Positions 1 to 6,511 of a DNA stretch of 8,676 nt are shown in pieces. The notes under the pieces were generated by a model, which was given only the letters and a program-made list of their open reading frames with translations, had not been told where the DNA came from and made no database searches. The translations under genes and the position numbers were made by a program. Source of the DNA: an uncultured Collinsella sp. (GTDB lineage: Bacteria; Actinomycetota; Coriobacteriia; Coriobacteriales; Coriobacteriaceae); the NCBI GenBank assembly GCA_902488525.1, contig CABTWP010000065.1, positions 1 through 8,676 of the forward strand, read 5' to 3'. How positions within the stretch are numbered: the first letter of the stretch is position 1; each line of letters starts with the position of its first letter.

Positions 1-1836
1 CCGTTCATCAGGCACCCGGATCATTCGTTTGCCGGTCAGATAAGCGCCCGTCATCGACTCAGGACACGCCATGATATCGGCAGGCGTTCCCGCCGCGACT
101 ACGTGTCCGCCGTTGACGCCGGCGCCGGGCCCCATGTCGATCACGTAGTCGGCGGCACGGATTGTATCCTCGTCGTGTTCGACAACGATAACGGTATTGC
201 CGATATCGCGCAGGCGCTCGAGCGTCTTGATCAGGCGCTCGTTGTCACGCTGATGAAGACCGATCGAGGGCTCGTCCAGAATATAGAGCACGCCCATGAG
301 ACCCGCGCCGATCTGCGTTGCCAGTCGAATACGCTGTGCCTCGCCACCGGAAAGCGTCGCCGAGGCCCGGTCGAGGGTCAGATAGTCAAGTCCGACATCG
401 ACCAGAAAACGCAAGCGCTCCAGGATTTCCTTGACGATACGGCCGCCGATAAACTGTTGGCGCTCGGTGAGTTCCAGGCCCTCAAAAAACTCGAGCGACT
501 CGCGGCACGACAGGCAGCAAACCTCATAAATGGACTTGCCGCCCACGGTGACGGCGAGCATCTCAGGGCGCAGGCGAGCGCCATGGCAGCTCGAGCACGG
601 CTCCTCGCGAATGTACTTCTCCAGGCGCGCCTTGGTGTTCTCGTTCGTCGTCTCGGTATAGCGTTCGTACAGGATGTTGCGAACGCCCGAAAACTTGGTA
701 TCCCACTGGCTGCGACGTCCGTCGAGCTTTTGGTAGTCGACCGAGATCTTCGTATCGCCCAGGCCATCCAAGAATGCACGACGCACGCGAGGGGGCAAGT
801 CCTCCCACGGCGTATCGGCGCTCACCTTAAAGTGTTTGCAGACCGCAGCAAAAATCTGCGGATAGTAGTTCGAATTGCCAAACAGGCTACCAAAGACTCC
901 GTCGGCAATGGACTTCGAGGGGTCCTCGATCAGCGCCTCGGCATCAACGGTTTTCTTAAAGCCCAGGCCGTCGCACTCAGAACATGCGCCATAGGGAGCG
1001 TTAAACGAAAAATCACGCGGCTGAAGATCGTCAATGGAGTGTCCATGCTCCGGGCACGCCAAGGCCAACGAATACTCCAGCAGCTCGCCCTCGGTCCCCT
1101 CGGGAGCATCACGATCGGGCAGCATGTACACGTTTACATTGCCGTGAGCCAGCGCGGTCGCCTGCTCAACAGACTCGGCGATACGGCCCAGAGAATTCTC
1201 ACGGATCACGATGCGATCGACCACGACCTCGATATCGTGCTTGAATTTCTTATCCAGATCGATCGGATCGTCGAGCGAGCGCACTTCACCGTCGACACGC
1301 ACGCGGCTAAAGCCCTCGGCGCGAAGGTCCTCAAACAGTTTGGTGTACTCGCCTTTTCGCCCGCGCACCACCGGTGCCAGCACAAACGCGCGGCGGCCCT
1401 CCCCCGCCGCCAAGACCTTGTCGGCAACCTGGTCGGTCGTCTGGCGCTCAATGACGCGGCCGCATTCGGGACAGTGCGGGGTGCCCACACGGGCGAACAG
1501 CAGGCGCAGATAGTCATAAATCTCGGTTACGGTGCCAACCGTCGAGCGAGGGTTTTTAGACGTCGTCTTTTGGTCGATCGACACCGCCGGCGAAAGGCCG
1601 TCGATTGAATCCAAGTCGGGTTTGTCCATCTGGCCCAAGAACTGGCGCGCATAGCTCGAAAGACTCTCGACGTATCGACGCTGGCCCTCGGCATAGATAG
1701 TGTCAAATGCCAGCGAACTCTTGCCCGAGCCAGAAAGACCGGTAATGACCACGAGTTGGTCACGCGGAATGGAAACATCGATATCACGGAGGTTGTGCTC
1801 ACGAGCGCCGCGAATAACGATAGAAGAATCAGACAT
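1..1836 (-). CDS. uvrA: UvrA, excinuclease ABC subunit A (3' end outside window)
   Basis: Damage-recognition ATPase of nucleotide excision repair. It forms a dimer that loads UvrB at lesions in the cytoplasm. The first 612 codons are present; family members are about 940-950 aa, so the second ATPase half is missing only because the window ends. Visible in order: Walker A GLSGSGKSS at residues 33-41; a zinc pair C122-x2-C125; a second zinc-type site C261-x2-H264 with C285-x2-C288 in the FSFNAPYGAC context; a further C414-x2-C417 before HGARL; ABC signature LSGGEAQR at 495-502; Walker B ending in D521-E522 (ILDEPSIGLHQRD). The ATG at 1836 is chosen because it begins the conserved IVIRGAREHNL opening and has AAGGAG at 1847-1842, 5 nt upstream, with an extra AGGAGG at 1854-1849. 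The H in place of the second Cys of the second zinc site is the only oddity. The gene is divergent from the sulfatase gene and codirectional with uvrB at the other end. The identification is essentially certain. Confidence 0.98.
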   Translation of the reverse strand, partial: MSDSSIVIRGAREHNLRDIDVSIPRDQLVVITGLSGSGKSSLAFDTIYAEGQRRYVESLSSYARQFLGQMDKPDLDSIDGLSPAVSIDQKTTSKNPRSTVGTVTEIYDYLRLLFARVGTPHCPECGRVIERQTTDQVADKVLAAGEGRRAFVLAPVVRGRKGEYTKLFEDLRAEGFSRVRVDGEVRSLDDPIDLDKKFKHDIEVVVDRIVIRENSLGRIAESVEQATALAHGNVNVYMLPDRDAPEGTEGELLEYSLALACPEHGHSIDDLQPRDFSFNAPYGACSECDGLGFKKTVDAEALIEDPSKSIADGVFGSLFGNSNYYPQIFAAVCKHFKVSADTPWEDLPPRVRRAFLDGLGDTKISVDYQKLDGRRSQWDTKFSGVRNILYERYTETTNENTKARLEKYIREEPCSSCHGARLRPEMLAVTVGGKSIYEVCCLSCRESLEFFEGLELTERQQFIGGRIVKEILERLRFLVDVGLDYLTLDRASATLSGGEAQRIRLATQIGAGLMGVLYILDEPSIGLHQRDNERLIKTLERLRDIGNTVIVVEHDEDTIRAADYVIDMGPGAGVNGGHVVAAGTPADIMACPESMTGAYLTGKRMIRVPDER

Positions 1837-2029
1837 GGAAGCTCCTTGCCTCCTATTGCATCGAATCATACTGTCGATGAGTTTAGCGCACTCGACGCGC
1901 ACAGATGTTCGTAATACAAGATTCGCAGACCTTTAGCTTTGCGTATCGGGCGCTTTGTTTCTCGAAATGCCGTGGAAAGGTTACAGTAATCTAATACTGA
2001 ACTTAATTTGCCGTAACAGAGGAACGTCC
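1837..2029. other. Divergent intergenic region between uvrA and the sulfatase gene
   Basis: This 193-bp gap is AT-richer than its surroundings and must carry the start signals for both divergent genes. It holds the uvrA ribosome binding site, a LexA-like inverted repeat (listed separately) and the sulfatase ribosome binding site AGAGGA at 2018-2023. Weak -10 candidates are TATGAT on the minus strand at 1870-1865 (towards uvrA) and TACAAG on the plus strand at 1915-1920, the latter with TCGACG at 1892-1897, 17 nt upstream. Neither has a good -35, so no promoter is called with confidence. I see no small ORF with a convincing ribosome binding site, no RNA gene and no terminator. Confidence 0.6.
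1898..1911. promoter_or_regulatory. Candidate LexA (SOS) operator upstream of uvrA
   Basis: The sequence CGCAC-AGAT-GTTCG matches the Gram-positive LexA/DinR box CGAAC-N4-GTTCG at nine of ten specified positions; the third base is C instead of A. It sits 62 bp upstream of the uvrA start codon, where an SOS operator would be expected, since uvrA is LexA-controlled in many bacteria. It also lies upstream of the sulfatase gene and fills the spacer of a weak plus-strand promoter candidate (1892-1920), so it could affect either gene. The mismatch falls at a usually conserved position and no LexA site for this organism is known to me, so this is inference. Confidence 0.4.
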
Positions 2030-4183
2030 ATGACCGAAGATATCCCCCTTGAAATCACTTCGAGCGACATGGCCAATCTGCCCATATTCATCGCCGTCCT
2101 TATCGTGGCCATCGTCGTGGTGCGCGTATATTTTTCAATCAAACACAATGAAAAGCCGCCCATTGCCCGCGTCTTTTGGTGCGCGACGCTCCTCATCCCG
2201 CTCGGCATGGTAGCTGCATGGATTACGAATCAATTGCTCGTAAATGAGGACAATTCCCTATGGGTCCTTTCTTATTCGGCGCTCGGTGCTACCGCCGTCA
2301 TACTTCTTGTCGAGCCCTTGGTTTCGGGACTTATCGACCAAACCGATCTTGCGACGGGAACGGTTGCCTGTATTTGCCGTGACATCCTTGTCATCGCCGC
2401 TGTTTCAGCGCTCTCGTTCGTTTCACTCGAAATTGCCTGTAACGAAACGTTCTATCGCATTCCCGCCAACTCATTCGGGTTTTCCGTCGGGCTGCTCGCG
2501 ACGGTTCTGCTCTCCCTTTATTTGCTGGGACAGCGTCATGGAGGCGTCATGGCCCTCGTGCCCGTCGCCTGTTGCATCCTTGGCATTGCCGAGCACTTCG
2601 TCATAACGTTTAAAGGCGAGGCCATCCTGCCAAGCGATATCTTGGCCCTTGGCACCGCAATGGAAGTGAGCGAGGGATACGAGTTTACCTTTACCGCCGG
2701 AATCGTAACCTCTCTAGCCCTGCTGGAGATTTCCCTGGGGCTTCTTTCGCTTATCCGACCGAGAAAGCTCCGTACGCCCACCCATGTCTTCCCCGCAATC
2801 GCCGCTAACCTCTGCGCTTTTCTGCTAGTGACCGTTGTGGGGCTCTCGGGCTTTTCCAGCATCGACTTGGAGCAGGCGCTGAATTTTGGATTTGACCGTT
2901 GGCAGCCCATCACCACGTATGCGTCTCAGGGTTTTATCACTTCGTTCACCGAAATGGTCAACGAGTTGCCCATTGAGAAGCCCGAAGACTATACGCCCGA
3001 TGAGGCGCAGAGCATCGAGCAGGAGCTCGCCGCCACCTACGACAGCACGTATGGCTCGAGCGAGCAGCGCGCGGCGGCCGTTGCCCAGTTCAATGAAATC
3101 AAGCCGACGATTGTTGCCGTCATGAATGAGAGTTTTAGCGACCTTTCGTGCTTTGAGCAGCTCCAGGCGGCCGGGTACACCGGCCCCGCATTCTACAACT
3201 CGCTTCCCGACACACTTGTTCGCGGCACCATGCTCGCTTCGGTCGCCGGTGGCGGAACGGCGAACTCCGAATTCGAATTTTTGACCGGAGCGACAACGGC
3301 CTTTGTCGGATTAGGCAAAATCCCCTATCAGCTATATCAGATGAATGGCGTCAACAGCCTGGCAAAGGACCTTAAGGAGCTTGGGTATACCGCTACCGCT
3401 ATGCACCCGCAAAACCCCGTCAACTACCATCGAGATAAAATCTATCAGCAGCTGGGCTTTGGAGACTTTCTTTCAATCGGCGATTTCGAAGGTGCGCCCT
3501 GTTACCATGCCGGCGTATGCGACTACGCCACCTACGACAAGATACTCGACCTGCTTAGAACCGACGAAGCCCCGCAGTTCATCTTTGACGTCACGATGCA
3601 AAATCACGGCGGCTACGACTATGGCACCGTTCCCGCCGAGGAGCTGACAAACTATTGGGTCGAGGGAGCCAGCGAGGGTGCCAATAGCGCGCTCAACACC
3701 TATCTTACCTGCATCGACGCATCCGACCGGGACCTCGAGTACTTTATCAACGAGCTCCGCAATATCGGCAGACCGGTTGTCCTTGTCTTTTTTGGCGACC
3801 ATCAGCCGAGCGCCGCAACGACTCTCAACGACGAGCTGTACCCTCAGGAAGATACGGCAAGCCACGCTTTCCGTATCTATCAGTCGACATATTTTGTCTG
3901 GGCTAACTATGAAATCGCCGGCAATACCGAGTTCAACGTCTACGACACCGTCGGGGCAAACGAGATTGCAGCCATTACCCTTAATAAGATCGGCGCCCCG
4001 CTCACCGACTATCAAAAGGCCCTGCTTGCAACAAGGTCAGATGTGCCCACCATCAATGTCGCCGGCTACCTTGGTGCCGACGGGCTGCGCTACGACTTGG
4101 AATCTGAAGACAGCCCATACGCCTCGACGATCGACAAGCTGCAGCGCATGCAATACCTCGAGTTCGCCAGCAAAGTTCAGTAA
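2030..4183 (+). CDS. LTA synthase family membrane sulfatase (phosphoglycerol transferase type)
   Basis: Predicted polytopic membrane enzyme with an extracellular sulfatase-fold domain, like LtaS-type enzymes that transfer glycerol phosphate from phosphatidylglycerol onto a growing polymer. About eight hydrophobic segments are visible (roughly residues 16-35, 46-66, 82-104, 115-133, 149-168, 172-192, 222-244, 253-275). The loop GEAILPSDILALGTAMEV (196-213) is typical of LTA synthase paralogues. Catalytic motifs in the C-terminal half: MNESFSD at 365-371 (metal-binding E367); GGGTANSEFEFLTG at 407-420 with likely nucleophile T410; MHPQNPVNYHRD at 458-469; NHGGYDY at 525-531; FFGDHQPS at 587-594 (D590, H591). 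The start at 2030 has AGAGGA 6 nt upstream; an in-frame ATG at 1955 would add 25 residues and lacks such a site. Length is 717 aa against about 640 for LtaS, and the extra length is mostly membrane segments. The gene stands alone, divergent from uvrA, with its own 145-bp gap before mrp. Family is clear; the exact polymer is not. Confidence 0.9.
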   Translation: MTEDIPLEITSSDMANLPIFIAVLIVAIVVVRVYFSIKHNEKPPIARVFWCATLLIPLGMVAAWITNQLLVNEDNSLWVLSYSALGATAVILLVEPLVSGLIDQTDLATGTVACICRDILVIAAVSALSFVSLEIACNETFYRIPANSFGFSVGLLATVLLSLYLLGQRHGGVMALVPVACCILGIAEHFVITFKGEAILPSDILALGTAMEVSEGYEFTFTAGIVTSLALLEISLGLLSLIRPRKLRTPTHVFPAIAANLCAFLLVTVVGLSGFSSIDLEQALNFGFDRWQPITTYASQGFITSFTEMVNELPIEKPEDYTPDEAQSIEQELAATYDSTYGSSEQRAAAVAQFNEIKPTIVAVMNESFSDLSCFEQLQAAGYTGPAFYNSLPDTLVRGTMLASVAGGGTANSEFEFLTGATTAFVGLGKIPYQLYQMNGVNSLAKDLKELGYTATAMHPQNPVNYHRDKIYQQLGFGDFLSIGDFEGAPCYHAGVCDYATYDKILDLLRTDEAPQFIFDVTMQNHGGYDYGTVPAEELTNYWVEGASEGANSALNTYLTCIDASDRDLEYFINELRNIGRPVVLVFFGDHQPSAATTLNDELYPQEDTASHAFRIYQSTYFVWANYEIAGNTEFNVYDTVGANEIAAITLNKIGAPLTDYQKALLATRSDVPTINVAGYLGADGLRYDLESEDSPYASTIDKLQRMQYLEFASKVQ

Positions 4184-4243
4184 GCCCGCCCATTCGCTTG
4201 GACCCATCGTATTGCAAGCACGCTCGGCCCAAATGCATCGCAA

Positions 4244-4273
4244 ATGACTCCCGCTCGCAAACGAGGGTACAAT
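4244..4273 (+). promoter_or_regulatory. Candidate sigma-70-type promoter for mrp
   Basis: ATGACT at 4244-4249 (four of six matches to TTGACA) and TACAAT at 4268-4273 (five of six to TATAAT) are separated by 18 nt. Transcription would begin near 4280 and give a leader of about 50 nt before the mrp start. The upstream in-frame ATG at 4272 overlaps the -10 element, so it is unlikely to be translated. This is the best promoter-like match in the window, judged by eye only. Confidence 0.5.
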
Positions 4274-4292
4274 GACGCTCGTGTCACATCAC

Positions 4293-4306
4293 GGGGCCCC
4301 GGCCCC
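4293..4306 (+). other. GC-only hairpin in the mrp leader
   Basis: GGGGC-CCCG-GCCCC can form a five-pair all-GC stem with a four-base loop. It lies between the candidate transcription start and the ribosome binding site AAAGGAG (4316-4322). No T-tract follows, so it is not a terminator. It might act as a 5' mRNA stabiliser, or it may be chance in GC-rich DNA. Confidence 0.3.
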
Positions 4307-4328
4307 AACATATACAAAGGAGTCATAC

Positions 4329-5159
4329 ATGGGTTGCGAGCATGCACAGGCCGCCGGCGGACAAACGTCGCCGTCGCAATTTGAGGAGAACACGCTGTCC
4401 GAGGTCAAACGCGTCATCGCCGTGCTTTCCGGCAAGGGCGGTGTCGGCAAGTCGTTTGTCACCGGTGCCATCGCCACCGAGCTTGCCCGTCACGGCCACA
4501 AGGTCGGCGTCCTCGATGCCGACATCACCGGTCCCTCTATCCCCAAGATGTTCGGTATGAGCGGACGCCACGTCCATGCCCTTGGCAACCTTATGCTGCC
4601 CGAAATCTCCGAGCACGGCGTCAAGGTCATGAGCTCCAACCTTCTGCTCCAAAACGAGACCGACCCCGTCCTTTGGCGCGGTCCGGTCATCGCAGGCGCC
4701 ATTAGGCAGTTCTGGAGCGAGACCTCGTGGGGCCCCATCGACTACCTGCTGGTCGACATGCCTCCGGGAACAGGCGACGTCGCGCTCACCGTCTTCCAGT
4801 CGCTGCCCGTCGACGGCATCGTCATCGTCACGAGCCCGCAGGATCTGGTCTCGATGATCGTCGCCAAGGCGGTCAACATGGCCGAGAAGATGAACGTCCC
4901 CATTCTGGGCATCGTCGAAAACATGAGCTATATTGAGTGCCCCGACTGCGGCAAGAAGATCGAGGTCTTTGGCAAGAGCAAGCTCCCCGAGGTCGCAGAA
5001 CGCTATAACCTCGACATCTTGGGCACGCTTCCCATCAATCCGTCACTCGCCGAGGCCTGCGATAAGGGCGAGGTCGAGACCGCGCTGCCCGATGGCATGT
5101 TGCCCAAGGCAGTCTCTGCCGTCGAGGCTATTACCCCGCACGAGACCGACGAGGCCTAA
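4329..5159 (+). CDS. mrp: Mrp/NBP35 family iron-sulfur cluster carrier P-loop ATPase
   Basis: Cytoplasmic ATPase of the Mrp/ApbC/NBP35 family, thought to carry and deliver 4Fe-4S clusters as a dimer. Visible motifs: deviant Walker A GKGGVGKS at 35-42 with the family-typical first lysine K36; switch DADITGPSIP at 63-72; DMPPGTGD at 143-150; TSPQDLVSMIVAKAV at 168-182; and the cluster-bridging C204-x2-C207 in ENMSYIECPDCG. At 276 aa it lacks the N-terminal DUF59 (MIP18-like) domain of longer Mrp proteins. Its short N-terminus MGCEH has one cysteine rather than the several found in NBP35 or many clostridial Mrp proteins. The residue after the Walker A serine is F43 instead of the usual T. The start at 4329 has AAAGGAG six bases upstream; starting at 4272 would add 19 unconserved residues overlapping the promoter. 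The stop codon abuts the GTG of the next gene, which suggests a two-gene operon. Family assignment is secure; the client proteins are unknown. Confidence 0.95.
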   Translation: MGCEHAQAAGGQTSPSQFEENTLSEVKRVIAVLSGKGGVGKSFVTGAIATELARHGHKVGVLDADITGPSIPKMFGMSGRHVHALGNLMLPEISEHGVKVMSSNLLLQNETDPVLWRGPVIAGAIRQFWSETSWGPIDYLLVDMPPGTGDVALTVFQSLPVDGIVIVTSPQDLVSMIVAKAVNMAEKMNVPILGIVENMSYIECPDCGKKIEVFGKSKLPEVAERYNLDILGTLPINPSLAEACDKGEVETALPDGMLPKAVSAVEAITPHETDEA

Positions 5160-6431
5160 GTGAACACGAGCGCCTTCTATGACGTCCTGGTAATCGGCGG
5201 CGGGGCTTCAGGCCTCGCCGCCGCCATTACGGCCGCACGCGCTGGCAAAAGCGTCTGCATCGTTGAGCGCGATGTCGCCTGCGGCCTTAAGCTCCTTGCG
5301 ACCGGTAACGGCCGCTGCAACCTCTCCAACGAATCGATTGATCCTCAGCGGTATAACCACCCCGCATTCGTCGAATCCGTCATGGGCCCCCAGCCCGAAC
5401 AAGAGCTTATGGGCTTCTTCTCCTCGCTGGGCATCATGACAACCTCCGAGGAAGGCCGGCTGTACCCGCGCTCCCTTCGCGCCGAATCGGTGCGCAACGC
5501 ACTTCTCAATGTTTGCGACCGCCTGGGTATCACCTTAATCTGCGGGGCCAACGTTGTCTCGGCACACAAAGCTTCCGAAGGCTGGACACTCCAAATAGAC
5601 CGTCCAGCGCGGGCGCTCAAGGCAAAAAAGCACGACGACCGAAAATCGGAGCTCCGCTCGCTTCGGAAAGCGCTCGCCGATGTCCCTCGCAAGAACGAGG
5701 CCCTGCAGGCACATGCCGTAATTATCGCCACGGGCGGCAACCCCACCGGTATCGCCGATACGTTTCGCCTCCCCCTCACTTCGCTACGCCCCATCCTCTG
5801 CCCCGTATCGGCAACGGTCGTCGGCGATCGGGCAGCACTCAAGACGTTGGATGGCCTGCGCGTCCGCGCCCGCTTGACGCTCGCCCGCAACCACAGTGAG
5901 CTCTGGCACGAAGACGGTGAAGTGCTGTTTCGAACCTTCGGTATCTCGGGCGTCGCTGTCTTCAACCTCTCCCGTCGTATCCAGCGCGGCGATACGATCC
6001 TGCTCGACGTTTTCCCCGACCTCTCTAAAGACGAGTTGCTCGATATGCTTAACCGGCGCGTTGAGCTGCTCGGCGGCTTTTCGCCCCGCGATCCCCGTTG
6101 GCTCGACGGTATGCTTGCCCCGCAACTCTCCCGCGTCGTCTGCACAGCGTTCGAGCAGTGCCATCCAGGCTCCAACGATGTCATCCACCTGGTCTCGATC
6201 CTTAAGCACTTTAAGCTGCTCGTCGAGGGAACAGCCGAGGAGCGCTCGGCGCAGGTCACGCGTGGTGGCATATCTGTCGAGAGCATCTCAACACCCAGCC
6301 TACGCGCGCGCAGCGTTGTCGACGCCCCGCTTTACGTCTGCGGCGAAGCGCTCGACATCGACGCCGATTGCGGAGGCTTTAACCTTGCGTGGGCATGGCT
6401 CTCGGGCATTCGCGCTGCAAGCAGCCTGTAG
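5160..6431 (+). CDS. BaiN/HI0933 family FAD-dependent oxidoreductase
   Basis: Flavoprotein of the HI0933 (BaiN/RdsA-like) family, cytoplasmic, 423 aa, which is normal family length. Visible: FAD-binding dinucleotide motif VIGGGASGLAAA at 11-22 with the acidic strand end E36-R37; the family hallmark LLATGNGRCNLSN at 45-57; YPRS at 102-105; ATGG at 190-193; GEVLFRTFGISG at 253-264; TRGGIS at 367-372; and the C-terminal FAD motif LYVCGEALDIDADCGGFNLAWAWLSG at 391-416, ending a few residues before the stop. A Lys/Arg-rich stretch at about 148-182 precedes ATGG, and the segment after ATGG appears shorter than usual. GTG at 5160 follows the mrp TAA with no gap. It has a weak GAGG at 5151-5154 and is probably translated by coupling with mrp. 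Some family members reduce bile acid intermediates, but nothing here shows that substrate. Family is sure, reaction unknown. Confidence 0.92.
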   Translation: MNTSAFYDVLVIGGGASGLAAAITAARAGKSVCIVERDVACGLKLLATGNGRCNLSNESIDPQRYNHPAFVESVMGPQPEQELMGFFSSLGIMTTSEEGRLYPRSLRAESVRNALLNVCDRLGITLICGANVVSAHKASEGWTLQIDRPARALKAKKHDDRKSELRSLRKALADVPRKNEALQAHAVIIATGGNPTGIADTFRLPLTSLRPILCPVSATVVGDRAALKTLDGLRVRARLTLARNHSELWHEDGEVLFRTFGISGVAVFNLSRRIQRGDTILLDVFPDLSKDELLDMLNRRVELLGGFSPRDPRWLDGMLAPQLSRVVCTAFEQCHPGSNDVIHLVSILKHFKLLVEGTAEERSAQVTRGGISVESISTPSLRARSVVDAPLYVCGEALDIDADCGGFNLAWAWLSGIRAASSL

Positions 6432-6441
6432 CCGCGCAGTC

Positions 6442-6447
6442 TATAAT
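6442..6447 (+). promoter_or_regulatory. Possible -10 element before the COG2509 gene
   Basis: A perfect TATAAT lies between the BaiN-like stop codon and the hairpin. No TTGACA-like hexamer is found 16-18 nt upstream (the region reads AAGCAG) and there is no TGN extension. If it works, transcription would start near 6454 and pass straight through the hairpin before reaching the gene. Support is weak because a six-base match can occur by chance. Confidence 0.25.
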
Positions 6448-6460
6448 CAAAAACGCATTC

Positions 6461-6492
6461 GGGCCGTCTGGGATACCGGACGGCCTCTTTCT
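6461..6492 (+). terminator. Rho-independent terminator or attenuator before the COG2509 gene
   Basis: GGCCGTCTGG at 6462-6471 pairs with CCGGACGGCC at 6476-6485 around a GATA loop, with ten pairs of which one is G-U. The tail TCTTTCT follows at 6486-6492. It lies 30 bp after the BaiN-like stop codon, so it probably ends the mrp-flavoprotein transcript. It also ends only 7 nt before the next gene's ribosome binding site, so a transcript crossing it could be attenuated. Confidence 0.75.
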
Positions 6493-6511
6493 TGCCTCTA
6501 AGGAGACCTCG

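Larger units (their letters stand above)
4184..4328 (+). other. Intergenic region between the sulfatase gene and mrp
   Basis: This 145-bp gap has no convincing rho-independent terminator for the sulfatase gene; a small CTCG-CAAA-CGAG hairpin near 4254-4265 has no T-tract. It carries the mrp promoter candidate, the GC-only leader hairpin and a strong ribosome binding site AAAGGAG at 4316-4322. Read-through from the sulfatase gene into mrp is therefore possible alongside transcription from mrp's own promoter. Confidence 0.55.

Noticed and set aside
103..1608. 501-codon open frame on the plus strand
   Set aside because: It is exactly antisense to uvrA, whose translation shows every expected motif. 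The plus-strand product is not recognisable and lacks a ribosome binding site. Long antisense frames are common in GC-rich coding DNA.
1955..2029. Upstream start for the sulfatase gene adding 25 residues
   Set aside because: The added residues are not hydrophobic in a signal-like way and there is no ribosome binding site in front, while the ATG at 2030 has AGAGGA at a normal distance.
3264..3284. Palindrome GAATTCGAATT within the sulfatase gene
   Set aside because: It encodes the conserved SEFEF residues next to the catalytic threonine, so codon choice explains it.
3473..4015. 180-codon open frame on the minus strand
   Set aside because: It is antisense to the catalytic domain of the sulfatase, where the motifs NHGGYDY and FFGDHQPS prove the plus frame.
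5345..6286. 313-codon open frame on the minus strand
   Set aside because: It is antisense to the BaiN-like gene and its product is a Ser/Arg-rich composition typical of shadow frames.
5160..6431. Bile-acid dehydroxylation (bai) function for the BaiN-like gene
   Set aside because: Only family similarity supports it. No other bai gene is in the window, and the HI0933 family is widespread in bacteria that do not handle bile acids.
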